A stretch of 64,000 nucleotides of DNA from Aurelia coerulea (lineage: Eukaryota > Cnidaria > Scyphozoa > Semaeostomeae > Ulmaridae), in contig CM076944.1 of the NCBI GenBank assembly GCA_039566865.1, forward strand, positions 22,218,501 through 22,282,500. Direction: 5' to 3'. Shown here piece after piece: positions 11,490-23,208 of this stretch. The position numbers were made by a program, and so were the translations under genes. The notes under the pieces were generated by a model. That model saw only the letters and a program-made list of their open reading frames with translations, was not told the origin of the DNA and searched no databases. The first letter of the stretch is position 1, and the number at the start of each line of letters is the position of its first letter.

Positions 11490-12107
11490 CCTGGTGAGTC
11501 AGAAAAAAGAATCCCTGCTTGGAAGGCCACTGCTCCATGAATATCAAAGCAATGATATTGAAAACTGTCTTGTTTTATTGCCAACATATTCAAGTAGGTT
11601 CAGTAATTTACCCGGCCTTAATCAGCCATTCCTTCCCATCAATATGGGTGATTTTCTGCAGAAAGCCCTTTCTAAAAACTTGCAAAACGAATGAAAACAA
11701 TGAGCAAATTTTCCTTCTTAAAATTGATGTCACTCACAAAAATTCTTGTATTTTGTCCTCTTGGGAGAATGGAATCCCCTTGAATAGGTCATCGATACCA
11801 AGGGGGGGACTTGTTCATCCTCCCAAGAGGATAGCACGTGCTAAAGCGTCCACAAGTCATTGCTGTAAAGCCACACTGTAAAGCAGAAATGTAGGGAAAT
11901 CTGTTCATGATTTTGGGCACGTTTTGAAGGTTTCTTGAAGAAGCTTTCTCCAAAATTTCAGAATGGAGTGGCCGATTTCAGTCAGATAAATTTTATAATA
12001 GATTTGAACATTTCTACCATTAAACTATATATTTGCCGATATCATTGTCTTGATTTCCAGGGAGCCGTGACCTATCAAACGGGGATTCTTTTTCCTGACT
12101 CACCCGG
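11490..12107. mobile_element. TIR MITE, TA-flanked
   Basis: The ends are CCTGGTGAGTCAGAAAAAAG and the approximate inverse CTTTTTCCTGACTCACCCGG, flanked by TA at 11488-11489 and 12108-12109. The 618-bp interior has a local inverted repeat around 11755-11835 (CCTCTTGGGAG / CTCCCAAGAGG) but no coding potential. It belongs with the other (C)CGGGTG..C-ended, TA-flanked elements of this window. Confidence 0.8.
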
Positions 12108-12140
12108 TATTAACAGCGTTGTTTTTAGATTTCTAGCGTT

Positions 12141-12219
12141 TGCGGTATTTTGCTATTTTGGTGCGGTATTGCGGTATTGCGGTATTTGGAGTCTTTTTCT
12201 TGAGGTATTGCGGTATTGT
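12141..12219. repeat. Short GCGGTATT repeats
   Basis: GCGGTATT or GAGGTATT recurs about six times within 80 bp, some copies adjacent and some spaced. Simple local sequence with no further function seen. Confidence 0.75.
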
Positions 12220-12238
12220 TACCCCACGAAGTACCCCT

Positions 12239-12654
12239 CTTTAATCTATCTTTTTTCTCATATAGACGCATGCATATAAAGTTAAAGGGGTGCCAAAGTT
12301 GAAATTATTGATTCTAACAAAGCTGCATGCCTGCCAAGCGGTTTAAAGATTTTATACTATAATACATGTATGGAAGTCCGAGCAGAGCGAGCAGAAATTG
12401 TTTGGCATTCTTTTGCTATCACAAAATCATGCCAAGATGTCATAACCTCAAGAATGGAGTTCCTTGTTTCTTTTGAAATTCACAAATAATATCGTTCCAA
12501 GTGTTGGAGGAAAATACAGCCTAGAACCTCAGAAGTCGTTTGAAAATACAGAAAATACACCCTCAGTTTCTCAATGGATTTGCAAGAATCACAAAACCTA
12601 TCTCTGGCGATGTTTAGTGGGTGGCCGCCCCCTCTTGCCTCCCCCTCGCTATGC
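12239..12654. repeat. Dispersed repeat, copy without MITE (pairs with 51665-52237)
   Basis: About 415 bp matches a second copy at 51665-52237. Both share TTTAATCTAT, GCTAACAAAGCTGCATGCC-like text, CATGCCAAGATGTCATAACC, and a closing GGCCGCCCCCTCTTGCC. The second copy carries an extra 150-bp hairpin MITE, so this one preserves the empty site near 12455. The family is unidentified. Confidence 0.85.
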
Positions 12655-12980
12655 TACTGTACACAAACTGTAAACAGACTAAATCTCCGTTGGAGATATG
12701 AAAGAGAATATCCCATGATAAGCCCACGGTTGCTTCAATGGATAGGAAGAAGTATTCAAAATCATGGGTATCATAGCTTAATTCGATTAAGTCTCAACAA
12801 CTTTTTCCTTATTCCAGCTGTGACCACACGCATTACTTATTCTATGTTGAAGACAAACGTGTACTTCTTCCGCTCTGCTCTGGATAAATTTTGAAACAAT
12901 ACCTAGCACAGTTAGATTATTTTTTTGCTGTGCATAATTCCTTTCTTATCATCGAAAAATCGACAAGTATTAAATCCGAA
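12655..12980. other. Anonymous intergenic DNA
   Basis: Nothing recognisable: no repeat partner in the window and no convincing frame. Confidence 0.5.
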
Positions 12981-13214
12981 GATTGGAGATAAATGAATAT
13001 CCAACAAGATACCTTCATTGAAATATTTTCATGGACTTTCTTGACTTGTTAAAGTCTCAGTCCCGTCCGATCGAGTTGGAGATAAATGAATTTCCAACAA
13101 GATATCTTCATTGAAATATTTTCATGGACTTTCTTGACTTGTTAAAATCTCAGTCCCGTCTGATCGAGTCAGAACTGACTCGATCGGACGGGACTGAGAC
13201 TTTAACAAGTCAAG
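12981..13214. repeat. 93-bp tandem duplication ending in a 39-bp-arm hairpin
   Basis: The unit beginning TTGGAGATAAATGAAT at 12983 is repeated at 13076 with few changes. The end of the second unit (13133-13171) is followed, after a 4-base spacer, by its inverted copy (13176-13214) containing GGACGGGACTGAGACTTTAA. The inverted copy matches unit 1 (GTCCGATCGAG) better than unit 2 (GTCTGATCGAG), so it was probably templated by unit 1 or by an earlier state. Confidence 0.9.
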
Positions 13215-14774
13215 GACTTTCAGACATTTTTAGAAAATTTTCGCTCGACGGCAACTATGGATAGTTGTTTATTTACAGTTTACATAGTCTAGTTGTTTCA
13301 TGATAAAATGTTGTACTCTTACCAATTTTACTTCATTTTAAGTTTTGATATCCCCTGACATTCTAATGTTCTCAGCTAATGTTTGATAAACATTTACTTC
13401 ATTCACATCACCTGTTGTCCTTTCTTTTAACCTACTTTTCAGCCTCTGCAGACTGTCTCCCACAGCCTTATTTTGCTTGCTTTGCTTTCCTTAGTTTACT
13501 GCTTTCAAATGAATATAACATTGCGGATTCCATTTTACCTTTTCTAACAATAGGCCTATGTTCCCTGTTAATCTTGGAAAAAATGGATTGCCCCCCGAGT
13601 CCTTTTCACTTAAAAGAGGTCCTGAAGCAGAGTCAGACTTCTAAACTAGTATAAACTTGATTTCAACTCACACATTTCAAATCTTTGCAAAAGGCTGCTG
13701 TGCTATACAATTAAATGTTCTTAAAAGATTAAAGCAGTTTATTGGCTTACATATAAGGAGAAAAAGGTAAGGTTCTAGTTCAGAGTTTCGTATGTTTATT
13801 AATTTTGATTATTGCCCCCCTGGTGTGGTATTTCTCATCTTCAAAATCATTACAGAAAAATGAAAAATTACAGGTTTCTCTAGGACGATGATGCAAGTTT
13901 GTATCTTGATACGATTTTCTTTTGAAATCAAATAAATTCACGATGCACGTTGCTCGCCAAGTAATCCTTTGCATCGAAATATTCAAAACATTGAATCATT
14001 TGAATCCATCATTTATGCAGAGAATTTTTTAATTACGTTCCTCAAATTAATTTCTTCTATTGTGGCTGACTTAGATGAAATGTTCCACTAGGCTTGCCGC
14101 GCGTCGCCTGCGGCGCCGCGCTGGCCCGCCGTCGTAATTGGCATTCAAGTGTATGGAAAGTTAAGTTTACGTGCGCCAGTTACTAAGGGAGAGATGTGTA
14201 TAGATAAATATTCTATCTATTTTCCCAAGTTGGGGGGGGGGGGTTCTGTTCTGTTGGGTTGCTCAAATTCTAGATTACCTTTTTTTTGGGTTTAAAATAT
14301 GGGAGACAGTAAAATAACGGGTAAAATATTTTCTACAACCAAAGTAAGATCAAGTAACATTACTAAAATCAAAATATTGAAATTTCCAAATAAATTATGA
14401 GCAATCTAATCAGTTGGGGCACTTGTCCACGGATTTAAGATGCTGACTTCATAAATTTTAGTAGTGTTGGGTCAGAGAAGATATTTTTCGGCATCTATTT
14501 TCATGCGAGGAATTATCATGTTGGGTTGATGCTTGGTACCCCAGTCTAAGCACAAATATCCTGAATATACCTTAGGATGGGGTCTATTTGGTACTCGCTA
14601 TCCCTCTGTTAATTGCTTATATCTTCTCCATCTTGAATACTTTCAATAATTCTGCAGACCCTTAAGATCTCCTCGATCTATCCAGTTGACTCGTTGGCCA
14701 ACATCTTCTCTCCTTGCTCTCATTATCGTATTTTTCTCACTCCTTCACTATCTCTCGTTTGCCTTATTTTCATT
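13215..14774. other. Anonymous intergenic DNA
   Basis: About 1.5 kb without a recognisable gene or repeat partner. A GC-rich, CpG-dense patch at 14094-14130 (GCGTCGCCTGCGGCGCCGCG) stands out from the AT-rich surroundings. A poly-G run lies near 14233. Confidence 0.5.
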
Positions 14775-14941
14775 CAGGTACATAGGAAGCATCTCAAATT
14801 TGGGGAGGGGGGCACAACACTTCAAGGGCATTTTTCATGAAGCTAAATGGGCACTTCCTAAAAATGAAAAGGGAACGTCCTTTTTTATTGCAAAATCTTG
14901 GGGGGCACGTGCCCCCAATGCCCCCGGTTCACAAGTCTCTG
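14775..14941. mobile_element. hAT-type MITE (copy 1 of a two-copy family)
   Basis: The element opens CAGGTACATAGGAAGC and closes ACAAGTCTCTG. The interior carries GGGGGCACGTGCCCCC. It matches the element at 38665-38833 in reverse orientation over its full length. Flanking octamers TTTTCATT and TTTCCAGT agree at six of eight positions, consistent with an old 8-bp target duplication. The second copy has a perfect 8-bp duplication, supporting the hAT assignment. Confidence 0.75.
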
Positions 14942-15344
14942 TTTCCAGTTTGCCGGGAAAGTCTTCCACTGACGCTTAGAATTGATCCCATATTGACTTT
15001 TCAAAACAACCGATGCCAGGGCCTATACTCAACCTTTCGCTAAGAGTTCATAACAACGGTTTTTTGTATTTTATTTATTAATTTGCCACAATGAATTTTT
15101 AGACGTTTTATTACAAAAATAGATACAATGCAAAGTTAAATGTTCAAAACGTAAAGATAAACACTGCTATTTACAGTGGCAAGGATAGCATTAAAAGGCG
15201 AAGCTGACCTTATTTTCATAATGGTCCTCTTAGAGGATGCTGTATAACGGAAATACGTAGGAAAATAGGAAATACAGAGCTGAACGTGTGTTTTCAATAT
15301 GGTCCTTAGTAGAAGACATATATGTCATTTTCCTCTTTCTGTAT
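14942..15344 (-). other. Probable 3' untranslated region of a minus-strand LINE
   Basis: AT-rich sequence downstream, in the minus sense, of the LINE C-terminus at 15347-15720. No gene is seen. TTTTTGTATTTTATTTATTA near 15062 could be the end of the LINE tail, but the boundary is uncertain. Confidence 0.35.
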
Positions 15345-15346
15345 AT

Positions 15347-15720
15347 TTAGAAAAAGTTCTCTTTGGTCTTATGTTTGAATGCATTGATATTGTTTGTTGA
15401 TTTCAACTCAGATGGAAGACTATTCCATGTTTTGGCCCCAGCCCCCAGATAAGATAAGCATTTGCTTTCCAGTTGAATGTTGCGGAATGGAAATTCTAAC
15501 TTGAGCTTGGACCTTCACGTTGTTAGGCCTTGGTTGACTGGAAGGAATATCTCAGCACTGTATAACGGGCCAGTTTCTTTGAGAAAATTACAGCTCTCTA
15601 AATGGTAGCATATGACATTATATAATGTTCATTATTTTCATTCCAAGAGCTTGTTAGAATTTCAAATAAGAATTTACTTCAACCTGCTTGCAAATCAATA
15701 GTTGAAAATGGGCAAATTAA
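15347..15720 (-). pseudogene. LINE ORF2 C-terminus (second LINE lineage)
   Basis: Read on the minus strand, the segment just before the stop at 15347-15349 encodes CLSYLGAGAKTWNSLPSELK and then an INAFKHKTKENFF end. This is the standard GPKIWNSLP...FKHKLKE ending of CR1/Jockey-like LINE proteins. A TRSK-like motif lies upstream. It lacks the CxCxxC tail of the other LINE copies here, so it is a different lineage. It is interrupted or bounded by a MITE at 15721, and the reverse transcriptase is missing. Confidence 0.7.
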
Positions 15721-16158
15721 CCCAGGGGGGGTACTCGGGCATATTTAGGATAGGGGTGCTCAGGCTGGGGTACAACGCATCAACCCAAAAAAGTAATTTC
15801 TAGCATGAAAATAGACCCAAAAAAATAATGTTTCCGACCTTACAGTTATGAAGTCAGTATGTTAAATCTGCATAAAAGTGCACTAATTGATTAGATTTCT
15901 CGTAATGTTTTTGGATATTTATGTTTTTTTCTTTTTAGTGCTGTTATTTGGCTCTAATTTTGTTTGTAAATTATATTTTTCACAATTTTTTACTTTTTCT
16001 CATATTTGAGACCCAAAAAATTAAGCCAGAATTTCTTGAAACCAAAAAAATAACTGTACAAATCATTGAGCCAAAAAAATAATCCTTGCCTAAATTTTAG
16101 ACCCAAAAAAGTAACCTGAGCATCCCTATCCTGAATATACCAGAGTACCCCCCTGGGG
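15721..16158. mobile_element. CCCAGGGGGG...-ended TIR MITE
   Basis: The terminal repeats are CCCAGGGGGGGTACTC and the inverse GAGTACCCCCCTGGGG, extended inward by AGGATAGGGGTGCTCAG against CTGAGCATCCCTATCCT. The interior has AACCCAAAAAAGTAA and ACCCAAAAAAATAA motifs in several places. The flanks (CAAATTAA and AAATTCAA) look like an imperfect 7 to 8-bp duplication. No protein is encoded. Confidence 0.8.
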
Positions 16159-16803
16159 AAATTCAAAAGCAGAGAAAATACACTTCCATCTAAGTGGCGT
16201 ATGCTGAGACCCATTGCAGTCTCTTTCACATGTCTCATGTTCAAACGGATATGTCTCTGGTGTAAATTCTCCTGTTTCAAAACCCAGTAGAATCCTGTTT
16301 TATCAGCTCTGGTCACCAGCCTTGCGCCAAATTCAATTCCACTCCGTCTCGCCTGTCTACTCCGAGACCTGTTTTCACTGTTAGTTGATTTACCTGCATT
16401 TGATATATGCACCCTGTATCTTAAAACTTCATCCGTTTTGTTTCTCGCAGCCGTCTCTATTCTTGTTGTCCTTCCTTCTGCATAGCTACTCATGTTTTGA
16501 AATACGAAGTCTTATCACATATAGGCACGGTTTAATCGGTGTTCATTTCCGTCGATGCTTGCCAACGTTCTTTATAATTCCAAAGATAGAGGCAAGATGA
16601 ACCTGTTCGTTGTTGTTCCTCTATTTCTCCCCATTGCTTCCTCTTTTCACTGCTTATGTATATCCTTTCTTTGCTAAATGTTCATGCAATTTAAAGTCCC
16701 TCAAGATTTTTTCAATCTATCCTGCTAAGTTGCGCTGTCTAATTTCCCAAATTTCCCACAGTTGCAGTCTTTGCTCTTGTTCGGTTAGGTAGCAGTCATT
16801 TTT
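16159..16803. other. Anonymous DNA; minus-strand frame of unknown nature
   Basis: A minus-strand open frame reaches from 16493 into the MITE at 16158. Its peptide contains ADKTGFYWVLKQENLHQRH. I do not recognise a family, and the frame runs into repeat sequence, so it may be chance or a degraded LINE piece. Pyrimidine-rich text fills 16500-16800. Confidence 0.35.
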
Positions 16804-17244
16804 TATCCTGGGTTACCAAGGCAGAGGATTTTTGACAGGGGTATGAGAATATTTTCCAAGGCGGAGGATTTTTGACAGGGGTATGAGAATATTTTCCATT
16901 ACTGTGTGGGGGTGTCCAAATATCAATGGAAATTGGTATGAGGTGCAAAACTATTTTGCTTGAAAACTATTCATGTGAAGTCATCAGTTAACATTTAAAA
17001 GTAAAATTGAAAGACAACTGGAAATGACGAATCACTTGACCTGTATGCAAATTGCCTGGAATAAATTGGCATGCATGTGTATAAATTTTATACATCACAT
17101 CCTCGAAGACTTCTGGATGGGGTACAAAACCATTTCGCTGAAAGGTGGTGGGGTATAAGACTTTTTTCCAAATTCAAGATGGGGTATAAAAATGAAATGT
17201 TGTCTAATTCTGTTAAAGTATCTTCTACGCTGGTACCCAGGATT
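16804..17244. mobile_element. TIR MITE with ATCCTGGGTTACCA ends
   Basis: ATCCTGGGTTACCA at the left faces TGGTACCCAGGAT at the right. Just inside the left end a 40-bp segment (GAGGATTTTTGACAGGGGTA...) is duplicated in tandem (16818 and 16858). GGGGTATAA words recur near the right end. The ends resemble those of the 50-bp hairpin at 62834-62883. No target duplication could be fixed. Confidence 0.65.
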
Positions 17245-17639
17245 AAAATAACTGCCCCCGTACTTTCCATCGTTTACCTTCTTTACTCTATGCTCTTCTG
17301 AAATTTACATACTAATGCTCCTCCGTTGTACCCAAATTAACAACATATATCAACCGTGTAAGTGAGGAAATATTTGGATAATCTGTGATTTGGATAAGCC
17401 TAGGCCCCCGTCGTTTCCTGCAAATATGACATTGAATAAGAAACTGCTAGCAATACCCCAGGGGGACGGTTACTTATTACATTTGTTTTCAGGGTATCGT
17501 TTTCTCCAATTTTTTCTAGCACGGGGTATCAAGATAAAGCAATTTTTCTAGAGCAGGTTGTCAAAACACCAACATGCCAAAAAGGGATATTTTGCTAGAC
17601 CTCCCTCCCCCCGGTGAAAACGTAAACTTCATTCAAAAG

Positions 17640-19945
17640 AATAACTTCTGACTGATTAACGAACGAACGGAACAGTCAATCGTTATCGCACCCCTTGACC
17701 CTTTCAGCAAATTCCTCGTTCAATTCACTAACTGTTTAGAATAGACTTCTAAACTCTCCTTCCCCTGAAGGGCTCCTTTGCAGTGGCATAACGCAGTTTA
17801 GGCCACCTTAGTTCACGAACTAAGGGCCCCCGACCAAAAGGGGCCCCCAACAAATTTTTCGTATTATGTGGTTTTTGGCCATACTGGGCTAAACGTCTTC
17901 CTTACGCCATCCCAAAAACCCTTACTAACCAATGTTGCTAACACAACACTGGACTTCCATTCCGTTTTCATTCATTACCTATAATTTGTCTCAAAACTTT
18001 ATTCTTGTGAGCAAGAGCACCTAATAACATACTGTGACTTTGCATTCTGTTTACTAAAATTCTTTTTATAAACTATTGTGTTTATTGGTATTGATAGCTT
18101 TCAGGTATAAAGGGAGAACAGTCAGTCTGCACTAAATGTACTGCTTCTATTGCACTAATATTATCCGCAAAAGCTTTAAGGTAGGTTTTAAGCAAAAGAC
18201 ATGCAGGATATCTTTTGGTAACATTTGTGTGTTCAAAATTATCTTCATCAAACAGCCAAACAGCATAACAGTACCGTCTAAACGTTTGAATATTGCCGTA
18301 TATCTTTAAAATAGTGTTCAAGAGTAGACTACACTATAAAAGAACAACAGTTTGTTTATGTACCTTATGTAAACTACCTAACTTTTTGACACGAAATTCA
18401 TTATTAATGTGCTAAATTTACTGTTGATTTTTCCTATGTACAAACTTTTGTTACCATAAAACGTGGATGTTTCGAGTTTTTAATAGGCATGGTTTCAAAG
18501 CTTTGCCCACAACCCTGAACCCTCTTTCCCCGTAGATCTCACTTCGCTTCACGGTCCCTACACAAGGGCCCTAACTTACCAAATTCCTTGCCCATTTATA
18601 TCCTGTACTCTCTTTTTAGCTCTATGCCCCTCAGAATAAATCTCCCTTTCATTCGACCCCCCCCCCTACTTCTCTGAAGCCTTCCTTTGTAAGGATGCAC
18701 TCATGATGTTATTTATGACATGATTTTTTTTCGTGACGATACCAAAATCACACAAACAGGAAATCGTTGACAGCATTATCTGCTTTGTATCATCCGATGT
18801 ATGTGTATAATCCGGAGCAGTGGAACCAGCGTATGGAGCGATAGGAGCCTTGGATCTCCGGTCCCGTGCTGCTAAGGATCCAGGGGGGGGGGCACTCAGC
18901 ACATCCACATACGGGGATGTAAGTCGATATTTTTGGGTCAGAATATTGCTGAAAATGATATTCTTGGGTCCAAATAAACTAAAATTATGCTTTCCATATT
19001 TTTGGTCATCAAATATTTTGAAAATCCTGGTCTCAATTTGCACTGTTTCCAGATCTTTTATGCTCGTTTACAGATGTCAAGGTATAAAATGAGCTGCTTT
19101 TTTGGGTTGTAATGAAGCTAAACTGATATTTTTTGGGTTTCCTGAAATTTCCTCGGCGTATATGAAGACCCATCTGCATATATGAAGAGTTCCCACCTAG
19201 GCTAAGAATGGTCTCCCTTTCTCATTCAAACCTCTTCTATACTCTCCTCTCGGGCCAACAAAATTTATGTTGGAAAAATAAGTCGATCTGTATAACTCTG
19301 CCCTCTCCTCCTTTCAAAAAGAGAGTCTGAGTAAAATAAAGCTCCAATCATTTCTATGGCTTGTTTACAGATGTCAAGGTATAAAATGAGCTGCTTTTCT
19401 AAGTTGTAATGAAGCTAAACTGATATTGTTTGGGTTTCCTGAAATTTCCTCGGCGTATATGAAGACCCATCTGCGTATATGAAGAGTTTCCCCCCTTGGC
19501 TAAAAACAGTCCCCCTTTCTCATTCAAACCTCTACTATACTCTCCTCTCGGGCCAACAAAATTTATGTTGGAAAAATAAGTCGATTTGTATAACTCTGCC
19601 CTCTCCTCCTTTCAAAAAGAGTCTGAGTAAAATAAAGCTCCAATCATTTCTATGGCTCCAATACATTGTATGCTCCAATGTATCATAATTGGTCCGGCAA
19701 TTGTGATATGTCTAAAGATCATTCCCTTGTACACAGAAAACTGAGAGGGATTCCGCCAATCCTTTGATGTCACCGAATTCGCTCCTTACCCTGATTCGGG
19801 GGCGAATTTGAGAAAACAAAATCTCTCTTGCACCCCGTACAGGGAAGACGAAGATATTTGGAAAGTTTCGCGAGGTTCAGCGCAACGGTGCTCGAGTTTT
19901 ACGCCACACAAAATTCGCTTCACGTTTTAATGATATAGAAGAATA
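17640..19945. repeat. Dispersed repeat block A (pairs with 23870-25145)
   Basis: Three separate parts recur in block B in the same order: about 17660-17790 (GTCAATCGTTATCGCA... against 23895), about 18610-18720 (CTCTATGCCCCT and GAAGCCTTCCTT against 24190-24290), and about 18800-19945 (TATAATCCGGAGCAGTGGAA and CACCGTTGCGCTGAACC-containing text against 24675-25140). The block encodes no convincing protein. It behaves like a long, unclassified repeat of which A is the longer copy. Confidence 0.75.
19068..19662. repeat. 297-bp tandem duplication inside block A
   Basis: The phrase CAGATGTCAAGGTATAAAAT at 19071 recurs at 19368, and the two units run in parallel for nearly 297 bp with only scattered substitutions and a short indel (AGAGAGTCTGAG against AGAGTCTGAG). 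Block B has the equivalent of only one unit, so the duplication is specific to this copy. Confidence 0.9.
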
Positions 19946-19978
19946 TAGAAGATTACCCTGGAAACTTATTTGTATACT

Positions 19979-20390
19979 TACCGTAAAAGCCGTATTAAGC
20001 CCCCTTTCTATTAAGCCCTCCTCTCTAATAAGCCCCTCCCATCTGAGCCAAAATTTAAATAAGCCCCATTTGTATTAAGCCCCCCTTGTTATATCAAAAA
20101 AATTCTAGTGGCTACCAAAGAGTTCCCATTTATTGACCTAGAAAAGCTTGCATGGTAGTTCTGATGTGGTTTGAGATAAAACTGTGCCGAATTAATGTAT
20201 TTGACTCGTAAAATTGTATGTTGAATCCGCAAAATACGGTGTAAATGATCTAAAAAACTGACATCTGTATCCTGTCATTTGATTTTGTGAATAAGCCCCC
20301 CCCCCTCTTTAATAAGCCCCCTCTCTAATATGCCCCCTGATGTGGAGGGTCCGAAATTAAATAGGCCTCCTGGTGGCTTAAGGTAGCATC
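19979..20390. mobile_element. TAAGCCCCC MITE-like repeat
   Basis: It opens TACCGTAAAAGCCGTATTAA followed by GCCCCC, with ATTAAGCCCCC and TAATAAGCCCC repeated near both ends, and closes in CCTCCTGGTGGCTTAAGG. The middle matches 4290-4490. The C-run-rich ends suggest a degraded TIR element. The superfamily is not determined. Confidence 0.55.
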
Positions 20391-21308
20391 ATCCCGGTCA
20401 TAGAATTACTATGAATATGGGTATATAACCAAGTTGAGATTGTACATTGGCATGATTGTAAGATTTTTGGACTGAAAATTTCAAAATAGCACCTTTCATG
20501 TTGCCATAACAACCAAAAATAGCCGAAATTTTGCAAAAAATGGTACACAGAAAAGTATTTTTCATTCTCTACTGATTAAAGTTATCTCATTGAAATTAGC
20601 TGGACTTCATGCAAGTATGTACAATGCCTGCCAAAAGTCCTAGGAACACTTAGGCCATTTCTTGACAATCCGCAGCTCCAACTATAGCGATTAGGTATAA
20701 ACAACACCTCACCCCCGAAACAATGTTGATTTGCAAGGTTATTATCCTAGCATTCCATTAGAGTCGCAAATCGTCCTGCCATCCCCATTTGTATGATTAA
20801 ATTTTGATGGAAAAAAATGAAGACATCAGGGTCTTAATCCCCTTGCGCTTAGCCGATTGTAAAAGCAGAAGTTCATTTTGAAGCCCCATCTTCCGCGAAC
20901 ATTTTGACCAAATTTCATTTAAATATCTATTATGGTTTGAAAATTAAAAATATATCCATTACACAGATTTTGCGAAAATCGCAATTTCCAGGAAATTGAC
21001 TTCAAAGTTCATGAAAATGATAGTAATCAAATAGTTGAAATTTGCTAGGTCAATATCTTTCAGCCTCTAAAATCTCTTTCTTGTCATTGTTGGACTGCCC
21101 TTTACTCCTAAATTTGTTTGTTGAAACTTTTGAGGCTCATTTCTTGTTATTTTCTGCAACTATATTCTGGTGCTGTCAAAGTAAACCAATGTTTCCATGT
21201 GAAATGTTTTTGTGCTACTTCACAATTTCTAAGGGACTTTTTCACTGCGTCAACACTCATATCAAAGTTTGCAATAACATCATAAACACCAACTGAAACA
21301 TAAATTTT
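20391..21308. other. Anonymous intergenic DNA
   Basis: No gene, no internal repeat and no partner elsewhere in the window were seen. Confidence 0.45.
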
Positions 21309-21826
21309 CCAGTAAAAGTAGATTTTGAAATCTATCCCAAATAATCCTGCAATTTGATTTTATATCCATTCGCGGAAAACACTTTGTCACTTCCAAAAGA
21401 CTTTCAATGCTGGGCCTTGAGAAAAAAAGCTTCAAAAAATACTGCAGCTTTGAAGAATTACTCTCTGCTTCAATTGGATTAATTGTTGTTTGTAGAAACG
21501 CAGTTTCATAACTGAACAGACATTCCTTGCCCTTGGAAATCTTCGACCGAATACTGCAACAAACATTCCAGTAAAAGTTGATTTTGAAATCTATCCCAAA
21601 TGATCCTGCAATTTAATTTTATATCCATTCGTGGAGAACACTTTGTCACTTCCAAAAGACTTTCAATGCTGAGCCTTGAGAAAATTAGCTTCAAAAAATA
21701 CTGCAGCTTTGAAGAATTACTCTGCTTCAATTAGATTAATTGTTGTGTGTAGACACGCAGTTTCATAACTGAACAGAAATTCCTTGCCCTTGGAAATCTT
21801 CGACCGAATACTGCAACAAACATCAA
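21309..21826. repeat. 259-bp tandem duplication
   Basis: CCAGTAAAAGTAGATTTTGA at 21309 recurs at 21568 and the units align for their full length, ending in CCGAATACTGCAACAAACAT both times. About ten differences are visible. No coding function is apparent. Confidence 0.93.
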
Positions 21827-21944
21827 TATGAAACAGTCTTGTTGACTTCAAATTTCCTTTTCATGTCAGTGTTGCCACGGCACGCCCGACACCAGCCATG
21901 AATTCATAGGGGGGCGAGGAAGTAAAATTTTCCGACGCCAAAAT

Positions 21945-21945
21945 C

Positions 21946-21986
<41 letters not shown>

Positions 21987-21987
21987 C
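21945..21987. repeat. (AAC)n microsatellite
   Basis: About 14 uninterrupted CAA/AAC triplets. Confidence 0.98.
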
Positions 21988-22848
21988 CCCCATTTTCGGA
22001 AACATGCACGAAAAGACTGATGTGCTCCTTTAATGGCCAGATTTTGGAATTGCCTTCCAGTTTCAATGCTGGAGCCTTCAAAATGAGTGAATATAAAGCA
22101 GAGATATGCTGTAGATTCAAAATTCATGTCAGAATTTATGCTCGAAAATCAATAAATTCATGGTCTATGCATCATACTTCCAATAAAATCGTCTAAATGT
22201 GGGCCTGTAACCGAAAAAAAATCCGACAGGTAGAGTGAAATTTCCGACAAAGAGCATCCTGGGGGTGCTCCGCCCCCAGCCCCCCCCCACTGGCTTCGGC
22301 CCTATACCACGGCAAACTCTTTGTGGCATATAACCAGCAACCGGCAAATCAATTTTTCTTCATTATAACCACACCACGCAAAACAGATGAGTAATCTGGG
22401 TGGGAGAACATTTAGGCAAACTTTTTACATCCATCATTTAACATTTGATTCATTTCTAAGTTTCAAATCTATCTTGCTTTCTACCTGAATGGAACCTGCT
22501 CTCTAGACCTTTGTTTCTGCAATGTTTATGAAGGGAAATGATCTTTCATGTGTTTATCTGACGGATTTAGGCCTGGGCTATGCTCTTGGAAAATGTGGAT
22601 CCTCTTCTCTTCTGGAGGGATGGGCCACCTAAGCACAGCCTACGTCACTTTGAAAACTTTTGACCCGATTCTGAAGCCGTAGAAGAGGTCTTCCTCTCTT
22701 CTTTACTGGCACTTTGATTTATCAAACATCACTTCCATCTTTCTTGATGCACTGGTTACCAGAAAACTTACGCTTTAAAGTTCCAAATGTAAAAAAGTTT
22801 CAATACTGCATCTCCTGAATTTTTGAAGAAATTGTTCTGCATTAATAA
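21988..22848. other. Anonymous DNA with a GGGGGTGCTCCGCCCCC fragment
   Basis: Mostly featureless. Around 22258-22290 the phrase TGGGGGTGCTCCGCCCCCAG matches the GC-rich core style of the hAT-type relics in this window, and TTTCCGACAAAGAG precedes it, so a degraded hAT MITE is likely at about 22190-22350. Confidence 0.4.
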
Positions 22849-23208
22849 GACCCCGTTTACACTATGCCGGTACGAAATAAATACGGCATGAAACTATGTC
22901 GTATTCGTTTTTCTGTCGAAACGGAATCGCCGTTTACACTATACCGGCACGAAATGAATACGATAGGTTTTGACCATGCGCAGAGCGAGGATTTGTCAAG
23001 GCGCACGCTCTCATTTTCCAGATTATCGCCTCGATGTGAATCCGACATGAAATGATACCGTATTCGCCGTTTACACTATGCCGGTAGAGCGACGAAGCCA
23101 GTCAGCATGTCGTATTCATTTCGTGATGCCGGCTAGTGTAAACGGGAGGCAAATACGGCACAGTTTCATGCCGTATTCATTTCGTACCGGCATAGTGTAA
23201 ACGGGGTC
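22849..23208. mobile_element. PIF/Harbinger-type MITE, TAA-flanked
   Basis: Terminal repeats begin GACCCCGTTTACACTATGCC and run inward for at least 50 bp with few mismatches. Sub-terminal GCCGTTTACACTAT words occur twice more inside. A TAA triplet flanks both ends (22846-22848 and 23209-23211), fitting the TWA target preference of PIF/Harbinger elements. The interior is non-coding, and the two opposed frames across it are palindrome effects. Confidence 0.8.

Noticed and set aside
16385..16792. Plus-strand hydrophobic frames
   Set aside because: They come from pyrimidine-rich sequence and are short, with no start context or homology.
22857..23055. Opposed 63-codon frames
   Set aside because: They are mirror images caused by the palindromic MITE.
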